From Adineta steineri (Eukaryota > Rotifera > Eurotatoria > Adinetida > Adinetidae): a DNA stretch of 64,000 nucleotides. Both the position numbers and the translations under genes were made by a program. Shown here one piece after another: positions 24,181 through 35,188 of the stretch. The stretch's first letter is position 1; every line of letters begins with the position of its first letter. A model generated the notes under the pieces. That model was not told the DNA's origin. It did not search any database and saw only the letters and a list, made by a program, of their open reading frames with translations. The stretch is taken from positions 205,876-269,875 of the forward strand of contig CAJNOI010000093.1 in NCBI GenBank assembly GCA_905250115.1, written 5' to 3'.

Positions 24181-24860
24181 CTGAAAAAGTTGGCGTGGGT
24201 GAGATGGTAGAACGGTGAAATACTCAGACCCACATTCAAATCTCAAACTTTACCACCAGATCCACGTATACACTCACTTGACACCCACATCCATCTACAC
24301 CGTCTCTAACGACTGCTTTCTCAGAACACTTGATGAAGAGAACGAACTTGATACGAGAAGACAGTAAATATAATATCAGTCGCCAGATGTAATCTGCATC
24401 ACCGAGTAGTCGGGAGTGGCGGACCGAAGGGACGCCGACGACCGACTACGACGTCAATGGACACTCCTTGAGAAATATATAAATTTAGTGCGGTCATGAA
24501 AGAACATGTTATATCTCTCGTTAAAATATATGGTGAAAGAGTTAAGCTTGAAGCCTAATAAGCGCCAACTGATAGTTATTAGGTGAAGATCAGTCGTCAT
24601 TAAGCGAATGTCCTCAACGAACATTACCCGTAGATAGTATGAGTTTGGTTACAGATGTTAGATGGAAAATGAGATTTAGCTTCAAATCGTACTACATAAT
24701 ACAAAACGTTCTTGTGTACTTTTATAATTCAAGAGGAAACATTTGCGCCTAAATCAGATATAAATCGGTATATCGATGCTCTCAATTTAGTATTAACAGA
24801 AAAAAGGTTTACCCAATACAGTCGAGGGTCAAGTGAGTCGCTCCGACGAGCGTTACTTGT
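24181..24860. other. less AT-rich unclassified stretch, possible retroelement or LTR fragment
   Basis: The base composition here is visibly richer in G and C than the surroundings (for example gggagtggcggaccgaaggg near 24410). No reading frame of useful length exists. It directly follows the 125-bp tandem repeats. It could be a solo-LTR or other transposon fragment, but I found no terminal repeats or target duplications to prove it. Confidence 0.4.
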
Positions 24861-25427
24861 CTTTATAAATCATGTTTAGTTTCATATCAAATGATATTTT
24901 TAGAATCTTATTAAATATAAAGTATTAATTGCTTAAAGAAGATTTTATTTGGGAATATTTCAACATAGTAAAGAACGAAGAATTTTCCTTAATATCATAC
25001 GCTATGAACTTCTTTAGAATGAAAATTTTTTCATCTCATTATGATACTTAGTTCGAGAAAAATATAAAAAATTAAAAAGATAAGTTTTATTGCAAACTTC
25101 TGTATGTTCTTTATTTTTCATTATATACTGAGATATATAAAAAAATTAACATTATTTCGTTTTAATCTATTGTCTATCGATCAATTATAGTTTTCACTGT
25201 ACTTCTTTCTAGTCGTTTTTGTCGGTTCTATTTCTAAGAGCTATAAATTCATTTACGTATTTTTATTTTTTATTTATAATTAAAAATATACAATCATTAT
25301 TTTTTTGAGTAAAAATAAACAATTTTAATTATAACAATCAGTAAGTTCAATCAACAATTCTAAAAGAACAACTATTAAAACTAATAAAAAAACTATTTTC
25401 TAAAAATCTTCTTCCAATTTATTGTTT

Positions 25428-25493
25428 TGGGTGTGGATGTGGGTGTGAGGTGGGTGGGTGTGGGGTGCGTGTGGGTGTGAGGTGAGGGTGTGG
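25428..25493 (+). repeat. telomere-like GGGTGT/GGGTG-rich tract
   Basis: About 65 bp of imperfect GGGTGT units (gggtgtggatgtgggtgtga and onward). A short opposite-strand tract of CCCAGA units follows near 25515-25535. Confidence 0.85.
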
Positions 25494-25581
25494 ATTTTGT
25501 ATTAATCATGGATCTACACCCAGACCCAGACCCAGCAGACTGGCTGATACAACTAAAACAAAAAAAATTGATATAGCACAA

Positions 25582-27373
25582 TTAACAAAATATAAAATGA
25601 AATTTATCAAAATATTGTTTAATTTTTTTCAGTTGTATTTTAAGATCGTCAATTGTTTTATTTTTTTGATTTAGTGTTGATACAAGCGAATCGATGGTGG
25701 TTTGCTGGTGTTGGACGATTAATTCAAGATTGTGTATATTATTACGAAGAGTTCCAATTTCGTCTTGTTGTGGTGCTAAATTCTAAAAAATTGAAAGAAG
25801 ATTAGTACTAATATGTGAGATTTAATTATCTTGAGGGTGGGTGTGGGCGTGGGTGTGAATGTAGCCGAACAAAGTATGACACCCATACTTACACAGTTTT
25901 GTATTTTTTTACTAATTTTTTTGCCATTTGAAGCATTTCATTTGCATCATTATTTTTTATTTCATATGCACCAAAAAGTAGAGCACGCGAACAAAAATAA
26001 TTGATAGCTGCAGTAAGAAAATCAATTTCTTCTTTACTTTTCACTAGAACAACGAATTTAAATGATTAGAATTCAAGTTTACAACTAAAAATTGATTGAA
26101 ATTTGTGTCAAAATATATAAATATTGACACAATAGTTTGTCTACTAATTTCTTTTAATTTTTTTATGTAATTTTAAATGGAAAAAACTTATCAGACTTCA
26201 TTCGTAATACTCAAAATCAACTGAATATTGTCTGAAACTTTATTTACAATATTAAATTTAATAATAAAATAAAAGTAATATAATTCAAATTTTTACAGTC
26301 AATTAAAACTAATCGGAAATTATTAATAAATAATTTTTCTTTTTATAGATATTAGTAAAAGTTCTCAAAAATAAACTAGAAGTTCTATATATAGAAATAT
26401 TATCTAATAAACTTACTTACTATGATTATCTTCTGTTGCAGCTAAATTGATCATAAATTGACTTCTGTTGGTTGTTATATTGATTGATATTACACCAACT
26501 ATTACATCATATGCACGATATTTTGTCACATTAGAAATGATGCATATTATTGGGCTAACATCTTTCGAAGGTCAACCAACAATTATATCAACGTTTGATT
26601 CACCTGTCAGCTCTGGTTCTTGTGTACGAAGATTAAAACAGACGTCATAATATTTAATATTTTTTAATACATCTTTATAAAATGATGGTTGATGAATATT
26701 AGTAGTACCAACATCCATTCGTGATATTTGCATTATTACTGATGTCTCCCAATATATACACAGGTCTATAAATATGATTATTATATTTTAGTGAATTTCT
26801 TTTTTTTTAGAAAAATACTCGTGTTATCAATTAGTTTGAAAGATTTTTAAAATCCTATTCAAGTGTATAGAAGTCTTATATATCAGAGGGAGAATAAAAA
26901 CTAAAATTTAAAAAAAAATCTAATTCACATTCTTCAGAAATAATCCGACGAAAATTCTCTAACAACAGTCATTATAGGATCTTTCTTTTTGTTTTTTCGA
27001 TAATATATATATATATATGTATCTTTTCTGTTTAACCATCCAATTATTCATTTTTCTAGAGATTATATTTAATGAACTTACGTTATACTTGATGTTGGTA
27101 AATAAATAGCGACCTGTTTAGCAACATTGTCAAAACATGTACAAACAGTATTCAAATCGATAATAGATGGGATATTAGTCGAACTTCGATGCTCGATAAA
27201 TATCTGTTGACGATGATCTGATCTAACAAGAAAACTGATATGTGGACCAACACCTGTTGTTGCTAGAATATCGGTTCCAGAATCGAAAAAATCCATCTCA
27301 ATATTATTTATTTGAACAGATGACATAGTCAATGGTGTTATTTTTTTTAAACGAAAGTTCAATGTACGTAGCA
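25582..27373 (-). CDS. unrecognised multi-exon gene, coiled-coil C-terminus (5' end missing)
   Basis: Exons read from splice signals are 27373-27082, 26765-26421, 26043 to about 25895, and 25782-25582. The first contains VGPHISFLVRSDHRQQIFIE and the second FYKDVLKNIKYYDVCFNL and FMINLAATEDNH. The third is helical (KSKEEIDFLTAAINYF) and the last is a heptad coiled coil (LELIVQHQQTTIDSLVSTLN) ending HFIFC. I do not recognise the protein. Against its duplicate at 28957-29309, the second exon has lost about 32 net bases near its 5' end. This breaks the frame unless the upstream exon uses an earlier donor (GTATAA rather than GTAAGT). The last junction needs a non-canonical GTGTAA donor to stay open. 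The gene may be decaying. No start codon was found upstream of 27373. Confidence 0.45.
25828..25857 (+). repeat. telomere-like tract with atcTTGAG flank
   Basis: atcttgagggtgggtgtggg and onward. It lies within the intron between the last two exons of the gene at 25582-27373, on the opposite strand to that gene. Confidence 0.8.
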
Positions 27374-28535
27374 CTAGAAAGAAAAAAAGAATGAAAAGTG
27401 CGCGTATATATATGCAAACACGAACGTAATCATTGTCATAACAATGGCTTCTTATTCAAAAGTAGAACGATTTGACTTAGACAAAGAACTTTGTGAAATA
27501 TTCAAAGACGAATACGATTAGTATTATCTGATAACTAAATATATGAAATCGACGGATACAATTGTATTTTCAATAGTTTTCTGTCAAAATTAAAACAATA
27601 AAGAATTTTATACAAAATTCATAATTATTTAGAAAATCTTTACATTCATAGATTTTACTTAATGAAATAAGACTTAAATACCGAACATATATATATATAT
27701 ATGAGAGAACTTTTTAATTTCAAAAGATTTGTAGATATTTGAATAAAGATGATCAAGTTCATTTTTATTTAATAGATTAATAAATTAAATATTTTCAAAC
27801 TAGAATATAATAGTCTCAAATATATTCGAAGAAGAGAATACTTAATGAGATTATGTTCAATTGTGAAAAATTCTTTTTTATAATTTTTTCAATGTTTTCA
27901 TTATATAAGAAGAATTACACTCTGATTCATATTCAAAATAAATATTTCTTCCATGAATTTGAATATCAATAGTTTCGCTTAATATTTTCTAAACAAGACT
28001 CTAAAGATAAAACTAAGATTTTACCATGTGAAATTAATTTCTACATATGATGATGATTAAAGGTGCGATAACAAAAAAAATATTCTCGCTGATATTGAAC
28101 AAGTAACGCTCCTACGGAGATTCACTCAGCTCTTTTTCTATAAAATAATTCTCAAAAAAATCCCAAAAAACTAATGTAAGCTTCGAATTCTTTGAACTCG
28201 ATTATCTTTGGCAGAATCTTACCGAAAAGAATCCCTTTTGTCTCGACATCATTATTCGACTAATGGATGAAGTGTGGACATACAAGGAAGAAAGCAAACA
28301 ATTTATTTCTGATAGACTTTTCTCTACGAGAAAGAGAACATTTGTTTCAAAAACATATTTTTTCGTATTTTTCATAGATATTTAAAAAAAACTTCTTTTA
28401 GTCATAAACTCTGGATTTTTTATTGACTTTGTTTTTAGTAGACCGCATGAATGACACGAAAATAATAAAATAACAAGTTTTCCTAGAAAAATATTTTTGA
28501 TTTTTTTGTTTGATCAAAGAAAAAAAATGTTATTC

Positions 28536-28608
28536 TGCCTCCACGCAGGATCGAACTACGGACCTCCAGTTTACAAGACTGGCGCTCTACCACTGAGCTA
28601 TAGAGGCA
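28536..28608 (-). tRNA. tRNA-Thr (anticodon UGU)
   Basis: The minus strand folds as a complete 73-nt tRNA. The acceptor stem is TGCCTCT with GGAGGCA, the D arm is GCTCAGTGGTAGAGC, and the anticodon stem CCAGT/ACTGG encloses loop CTTGTAA. The T arm CGTAG-TTCGATC-CTGCG has the normal TTCGA loop. The anticodon TGT reads threonine ACA codons. There is no intron and CCA is not encoded, as expected for a nuclear gene. A TTTT run suitable as a Pol III terminator lies just downstream on the minus strand. Confidence 0.95.
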
Positions 28609-28821
28609 CAATGACCTTAAAGATTCTTGAGCGATTTTCATAGCAAAAATTTTAACAATCGCTTTAGAAACGTTATTTATATTGTTTATTTTTTTCCAAA
28701 AGTTTATCTTTTTTGTGTCATTATCTGAAAGAGGTATTTATTTTTTATTTTATCTTGTTGAAAATAATAAATGACAAATAATTCAATCAATATTTAACAA
28801 AAAAGATAGATGTGAGATAAT

Positions 28822-28843
28822 ACACACCCACACCCTCAAGATG
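28822..28843 (-). repeat. telomere-like tract (reverse orientation)
   Basis: acacacccacaccctcaaga, the reverse complement of the tcTTGAGGGTGTGGGTGTG family. It lies about 115 bp beyond the orphan exon at 28957-29309. Confidence 0.8.
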
Positions 28844-28956
28844 GTCCTACTCATCAAAATAATATGATAAACGTCTAATGCTAATATGAATTTTGATGTT
28901 ATTACTTCTCAACATTATTCTCATTATGAAATGTTAAGAAAGATATTCGGACTTAC

Positions 28957-29309
28957 TATGATTATCTTGTGTTGCAGATAAATTAACCATGAATTGACGT
29001 TTATTAGTTTTGATATCGATCGATATAACACCGACTGTTACATTTGCAACGGTATAGATTGTTGAATTATCTTCTTTTAAATATCGACCAACAATCACAT
29101 CAACATTACATTCACCGGTTTTCTGTGGATATTTTATGCCAAAATTAAAACACACATCATGGTATTTAATGTTTTTCAACAGATCTTTGTAAAGAGAAGA
29201 TTGATTGATATCACCATTACCAACATCAGTTTGAAGTATATTATGAATCTTTTCCTGTAGATCGATATAACTTTGATTGTAATTGACTCCTTCCAATACA
29301 AAGACAGCC
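28957..29309 (-). pseudogene. orphan duplicate of the second exon of the gene at 25582-27373
   Basis: An open exon flanked by a good acceptor (tttatag) and donor (GTAAGT). It encodes SLYKDLLKNIKYHDVCFNFG and RQFMVNLSATQDNH, clearly paralogous to 26765-26421. The upstream intron (about 29320-29600) also aligns with the intron upstream of that exon, so a genomic segment was copied. No counterparts of the neighbouring exons exist on either side, so the copy cannot make the full protein. The exon itself carries no stop and is better preserved than the one at 26421-26765. Confidence 0.6.
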
Positions 29310-29951
29310 CTATAAATATGATCATTTGTTGTAGGGAGTTCCTTTTTTTATTAAAAAATATTCGTCATATCAATTGATTCGAAAGATTTATGGAATCTCA
29401 TTCAAGTCAATAAAAATCTTATCATTACAGAGAGAATGAAAACCAGAATTTTTATCGCAACATTTCATTTCAAATTCTTTATAAACAATTCGAAAAAAAT
29501 TCTCCAGTAAGAACCATAGTAGTATCTTTTTCTCTCTCTCTCTCTGTCTTTTCAGTGATGTATATATATGTGACATTTATTTCTCTATCCAATATGTAAT
29601 ATAGTATTAGCTCGTTTCGACGAGCATGTATGTTTATTTATTTCCAATGAAAAAAGCTCCCATTGACTACAACACACACGTATATATATACTGTTCATGC
29701 AAAAACAAACAAGAACAACAAGAGAAAAAGAAAAGAAAGATAGAGAGAAAGAAAGAAACCAGGGAACAATCTCAAAGTGATTATCCTCTAATATATATTA
29801 AAACTGATATTTAAACAGAAATATTACAGAGGATGTTAAAATATAACAGAAGAAAAATAAGCATAATAAAGAGTGAAAAAAAACTATACGTTGAGAAAAA
29901 ATAACAAAGGAAAAATAAAGTGAATATTAAAAACATAGTTGCATTGTATTC

Positions 29952-31373
29952 TTATTGATAGAAATAAAGAGCGATATTATCGATATCACCATCATTAACA
30001 TCTCCCCCGCCCTTGGTACGGATAATTGTGACCTCTACTTTGCAAGACCGAGCGCCAATTGGTACAAGTCCATTAGCTTGTCGAAAAAGTAATGAAGTTA
30101 CACTTCCACGATCTCCAGCGGATACTGGTCCAAGAGTAATGTTACTATTGATGTTTTGATTAGCCTGATCTATGAACGCCAATGAAACTTGAGCATTATC
30201 ATTATGAAATGCATAACCACCAATCCATGCTGAGAAATTGAAATAAACTCTTTGATTATCAATAAGAATAGGATCAATTGAGTTTGTCATGTTTATATAT
30301 TGCCACATTGAAGTAACAGCTGAAATATGACCATAGAAATAACAATTACCACGATCGCTGGAAAAAAAAGTAATAGTTTTAAACAATTATTTACTAAATT
30401 CTAAATTTTACCTAGGTCCTGGGCTCGTGAAAAACTGATCGGCAGCGGTGTTATTATAACGTACTTGTGTGATCGGTCCATCATACATCCAACCTGTTGG
30501 ATGTGTTACATTTTTACCTAATTCACATGGTCCGGTCTCTGCATCACCATTTATTAACAAATTGGATTTGGATACTAAATTAAAAAAAATGATTTATTAA
30601 ATGATATTTAATTATTTACAACTAAGAGGAACCAGATCTCTATGATAATTTAGGTCTAGAAGTTCAGATAAACTACTCAAAATACGTATTAATAAAAATT
30701 ATATTTCTGCGAATTAGGAGCAATATGCAGTTGTTCTACTCTGAAAAATAATATTTGAGAAATCTCTTGAAAAAGTTCCGTAATATAAATATAATACAAT
30801 TATACTGTGAACAATCTATGATCTCAACAGTTAAATCTCGTCGTTATTGTCTTCGATTTGGAACTTATTTTTGATGAATAAAATATGATATATTAGTCGT
30901 GTTAATTAGATAATCTATTATAAAAAACATACTTATTGTGTTTGTAGTTATAGTGGTGGTGGTTTTGGTTGTTGTCGTTGCTGCTATTTCTATTGTAGCT
31001 GCTGCTGCTATCTCTGTTGTTGTTGCTGCTGCTATCTTTGTTGTTGCTGCTGTTGTTATTTCCATCTTTGATGTTTTTTCCTTCTTTGTTTTATTCACTG
31101 AAGTAATAGTTGTTGGAATAACTATAATTATCACAACGAAAGTAATGAAAATTATTATCCATATTAATCTTCTTTTTCGAAAATGTTCATATCTAGAATA
31201 AGAAATGCTTTTGATAATTTATTGTAATTTATTATAAATACATACAATTTTCCTAATCGTGTTGTGTTAGGATTAACTACCGGCGACTAAAATATTCAAC
31301 AAAGAAAGTAAGATTATTGTCTTTTTATTTAATACATTACTTCAACAACTCCAACTCTATTATTGATGTTCAT
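29952..31373 (-). CDS. type II membrane protein with Thr/Ala-rich stalk and lectin-like ectodomain, 5 exons
   Basis: The exons 31373-31341, 31286-31246, 31192-30933, 30574-30412 and 30357-29952 join in frame to 300 codons plus a stop. The cytosolic N-terminus is short (MNINNRVGVVES...), then come EHFRKRRLIW and one membrane span (IIIFITFVVIIIVIP). A stalk of TTT/AAA-rich repeats follows. The ectodomain starts SNLLINGDAETGPCELGKN, then HPTGWMYDGPITQVRYNN, PGPSDRGNCYFYGH, FNFSAWIGGYAFHNDNAQVS and ends DGDIDNIALYFYQ. The NGDAE...W...Y pattern and the closing DxIxL strand suggest a jelly-roll, carbohydrate-binding-type sandwich (inference from pattern, related to domains common in bdelloids). The Thr-rich stalk is probably O-glycosylated. 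The complete gene model and clean phases support expression. The ligand is unknown. Confidence 0.8.
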
Positions 31374-31558
31374 AGTTATTATTTTATCCGAATTTGAATA
31401 TTTTTAACAACCTAAAATCGACACAAAAACTCTTTTTCTTCAATAATCATTCATCAATTAATCAAAATAAAATAATGTTAGAAGAAAGTTTTGATTTATT
31501 CTTACTTGACCTGTTTAAAAATAAAATGGTAAATGATATGTATTTTCCTACTTTTCAT

Positions 31559-31658
31559 NNNNNNNNNNNNNNNNNNNNNNNNNNNNNNNNNNNNNNNNNN
31601 NNNNNNNNNNNNNNNNNNNNNNNNNNNNNNNNNNNNNNNNNNNNNNNNNNNNNNNNNN
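31559..31658. other. assembly gap (100 N)
   Basis: Exactly 100 N, probably a scaffold placeholder. The sequence after it has telomere-like CACACCC units at about 31693-31720, so an unassembled G-rich repeat may be hidden here. Confidence 0.98.
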
Positions 31659-31692
31659 TGTGAATGTGTGTCTCTTCTTCTTATCCCTTCAT

Positions 31693-31720
31693 AACCACAC
31701 CCACAGCCATCCTTACCCTC
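31693..31720 (-). repeat. telomere-like tract (reverse), degenerate
   Basis: ccacacccacagccatcc followed by ttaccctcaa. The accctcaa end matches the flank seen in other copies. Confidence 0.6.
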
Positions 31721-32119
31721 AATAAATACATGTATAAAGAAGATCATATTTCAGCACATATAAATTTAAAATATTAATCACATCTGATAAAACTGCACAA
31801 TATCTTCTGATATTATGTGACAAGATGATTTACTGAATTTTTGATAATTTCGAAAGTATAAATATGAGTACTCTTCTCATCTGTCATCTTTAGTTGTATC
31901 TCTGTTGTTGTACTCACACATGATTTGACTAGGATTCTTCCAAGTTGACGCTATCGATGCATTCTTTCATAATTGTCAATAAAGAGGTAACTGGGTTTTT
32001 GTATATGGTATTCACTTTTATTGACAATATAACTATTTTTACCTCATAATTTTTATTCTATATAAGCGATAGAATATCGATAGAAATCATATTTACAATC
32101 GAATATAATTCCTTCGTAT

Positions 32120-34060
32120 ATGGGTGATAGAAAAGATCAATTATATGATGATGTTGTTATTTCATTCTTTAATAAAACAGATGGAAATCTTGCTGAATTA
32201 GAAATCTTTCTTGTTAAGTTGTGTTGAGCTGAACACAAAATGAATTCATGTTTTAATCATGTGTACAATACTAATGATTGTCGTATTAGAAAATCGTATC
32301 AATTTAGTAAACATATTCTTTAAGAAATTTCGAAAGTCAATTGATCTAGAAATCAAAGGTGCTATTCGATACTGCTCTAACATACAAGGTGGAATAAGTT
32401 CACTGTGGGCATCTGTGTACATTGGAATTTGGATATGATAAAATTATTCATCGAAAGTAGATATGATGCAACACCATTACATGTAGCAACTGATCGTAAT
32501 AGACTTGATATTGTTAAATATCTGATTGAAGAAGCACATGGTGGTGTACATAAAGTCAATAGAGGAAATGTGATATGTTTAAATGTTGCTGGAATCCACT
32601 GTAATGCAAAATTAATTGAATAGTTATTACAACAAACTGATACAGGTATTAATCACCAGAATATTTATGGAGAAACAACATTACATTATGCTGCAATACA
32701 TGATCAAAATGATGCTATTTAACTTCTATTAACATATAAAACTCGAGTAGATATTTAAAATACAGAAAATATGACTGCATTAGAATTAGCTGCTCAAAAC
32801 ACAAAGGAAGAAGCGGCTAACTATATATTAAATATTGAAGATCTAATCGATGTTACAGAAAGAATTGAAGCATTAGAATTATCAGGTGCATCACTTGTAT
32901 ATAATGTGCGAAAAGCTTATAGTTTTGAAAAAGCATATGAATATCTTATATGCAAGCAATATAATATTAAGAGTATCAAGTGAAAATATGAAAACTAGTT
33001 TGACGACATTAGTTCAATTAATTGCAGCTTATAACTATCGTACAGAATATGCGTTTCACCCATTGAACTAGAATCGATTCGGTATGATCCTGAAACTCTT
33101 CGTGTCGAAGCATTACTTATTCTTGAATGTCTTTTATTACCTACAAGCTGTATTAAACTAATAGATTCTATTTGGGATGAAGGTTGGGAATATGCTGATA
33201 AGTATCAGTATGATCATTCCATTTACTTGTGGCTTTATGGATTAGAACTTTCTATTATAAACGATGACGTCAATATGAATGTTAGTAATCTAAAAGATAG
33301 AATGATGTATATCTTTACTGGTATACGAGAATTGGATGAAATATATGTGAGATGTTATCAATGGAATACAAGATCATTCCAACGACAATATTTGTAGAAA
33401 GTTTTAAAACAGCAGTCAATCAGTTTAGACGTTTATATTAGAAATCAACTGAAACAAAGAATGACTCTAATAGATATGCATATAATCATTTTGTATACAG
33501 TATTTTATTCTTAATCTATGTTTCCACAAAGGTATGCAGGAGAAATAAGACTCAATAAAAGGTGATTTGTACATACTTCTCATCTTCTTTTATAGCTCAC
33601 TTTTAATGAAATGATCAACAACAACTACACGAATTAATTCAGTGGATAAATCGACTAAATATTTGTACGATTTCTTTTCGGTCAATACTTTTGCATTTAA
33701 GTTGTAATTCAACGACAATTATTCGTCCGATTTTACAACAAGATCATGCTTCGTATGTGTGAATGAATTATATAAACAATATTCTTATGTTTTCTTTTAG
33801 TTTTCCATGTACTGCTACTAGTCAATTATTAATCGATTGTGATTTCGATGTCAATGTCTTCTTCAAACACTAATTGCTTCGAAATTGCCAAAGACAGTAG
33901 CAACAATTGGACATCCTTTTGAATACAGGTCGATTACATCCAGATTATATCGATCAAGCTAGAAAGACTGCATTGAATTGTTCAAATGAAAAATGAATAT
34001 AAATTTAAAGTGTCTGTGTGCGACGAGTTTAAATCAGCTTAAGATAAACTATGAGAACTG
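32120..34060 (+). pseudogene. fem-1-like ankyrin-repeat pseudogene
   Basis: Scattered plus-strand frames, interrupted by stops and shifts, follow the order of FEM1 proteins. Those proteins are ankyrin substrate receptors of CUL2 ubiquitin ligases. ATG 32120 opens MGDRKDQLYDDVVISFFNK and stops after 35 codons. Ankyrin repeats follow (ATPLHVATDRNRLDIVKYL, GETTLHYAAIHDQNDAI, MTALELAAQNTKEEAANYIL). The middle segment has ELSGASLVYNVRKAYSFEKA, AAYNYRTEYAF and YDHSIYLWLYGLELS, like the ELLGA and YADNMEFEQCIKLWLHAL segments of FEM1. The end has FPCTATSQLLIDCDFDVN. At least seven in-frame stops or shifts are visible, so the gene is dead. It lies tail-to-tail with the glycosyltransferase gene. Confidence 0.75.
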
Positions 34061-34141
34061 TTTACCTCTGAATTTGATCGATTTTGTTAAAAGACACAAA
34101 CAATAACTATAAAATTTAGAATACAGATTTTTTTTTCTTTA

Positions 34142-35188
34142 TTAAAGAATAAACGATTGATTGGTGGAATATTTTTCTGCGCAAATATCAAATATTGATG
34201 AATCCTTAGCAATAGCTCCGAAGATTTGTCTTTCTGTTTTATAATTTTGATAATATTTATTATAGGCTGGCAATTCTGCTGATCCAAAATCTATAGTACT
34301 GACTTCTACAGCATCATGATCCACAGCAAATGTATCCAAAATTGCACATGTTTTTAAAACTGTATTCTCTTGAAAATTGCATTGTGCACTTAAAATTTTA
34401 CACCAGATCAAATCAAGACCATAACCTAAACTTACTTTTTCGCTTATATAATTCCAAAGACAAGCAAAAGCAGAAGAATTAGCAATAACTAATGGGCCAG
34501 TTTCAACAAAATCCGTCCATCGACCAATTTTTGATGTATAATGTGGAGATATTCGAGTAAATAAATAACTAATTGGTCCAGTTAATCTAGCTGGAGCTGA
34601 TAATAAAATATTAAATTGATTAATAACACATTCATATGCTTGAGTATTAAAATCAAATCGAGCATCATCATCAACAATCCATATATAACGATATGCTTGA
34701 ATAATATATGGTGGAAGAAATCTTTTAATATACCAATAACGAATTTGATTTTTAACATAAATCCAAATAGCTTTTTCATATATTGGATGATTATTCCATG
34801 TTGAATTATCATAGATCATAATTATATAATCAAAAGATTTTTCTGGAAATATTTTAAGAAAATTTAATGCAATCCATTTTTTACCAGATTTTTCACCCCA
34901 AAATGAAATAACTAAACTTTTATTTATTATATGACAATTATTTGGTGTTTGTAAATTACAATTAACTCGACGTTGAAAATTTAATTTATAATTATTTTCT
35001 CTTAATGATTCAACAGTCGAGTTTTGAGAATATTCTAAAATTCTCATAGAATTATTATTAATATTTTTAAAAGATGAAGATTCAATAGATGATGGTGATG
35101 GTAAAATTAATTTCATTTTGTCTATAAGTATTATAATAAAAATGATAAAAAGTATTAATATAAAAACTAATCGTTTGAATAAAACCAT
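34142..35188 (-). CDS. DUF707-family putative glycosyltransferase, single exon
   Basis: A 348-residue intact frame. The N-terminus is a signal anchor (LVFILILFIIFIIILI), making a type II Golgi or ER membrane protein. The lumenal domain has FDYIIMIYDNSTWNNH, AIWIYVKNQIRYWYIKRFLP, YRYIWIVDDDARFDFNTQAY, TGPISYLFTRIS, SLGYGLDLIWC and CAILDTFAVDHDAVE. This is the DUF707 pattern known from plants, fungi and bacteria: a K-W-W/Y-KRFL motif, an acidic WDxD-like box, GWGLD, and a D..VxH box near the end. The DDD box is the likely metal or nucleotide-sugar site. The biochemical activity of the family is not established. No introns and no breaks are visible. Such genes are rare in most animals and numerous in bdelloids. 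Confidence 0.8.
   Translation of the reverse strand: MVLFKRLVFILILFIIFIIILIDKMKLILPSPSSIESSSFKNINNNSMRILEYSQNSTVESLRENNYKLNFQRRVNCNLQTPNNCHIINKSLVISFWGEKSGKKWIALNFLKIFPEKSFDYIIMIYDNSTWNNHPIYEKAIWIYVKNQIRYWYIKRFLPPYIIQAYRYIWIVDDDARFDFNTQAYECVINQFNILLSAPARLTGPISYLFTRISPHYTSKIGRWTDFVETGPLVIANSSAFACLWNYISEKVSLGYGLDLIWCKILSAQCNFQENTVLKTCAILDTFAVDHDAVEVSTIDFGSAELPAYNKYYQNYKTERQIFGAIAKDSSIFDICAEKYSTNQSFIL

Noticed and set aside
25393-25581. Minus-strand frame rich in Thr, Pro and His
   Set aside because: It is the translation of a telomere-like G-rich tract, not a protein gene.
27444-27521. Small plus-strand frame starting MASYSKVERFDLDKELCEIF
   Set aside because: Only 25 codons, with no splice signal that extends it and no known match. 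Kept out of the feature list, although the composition looks coding-like.
29626-29814. Plus-strand Lys/Glu-rich 62-codon frame
   Set aside because: It arises from an AGAAAGA-type purine run in the intergenic DNA and has no support.
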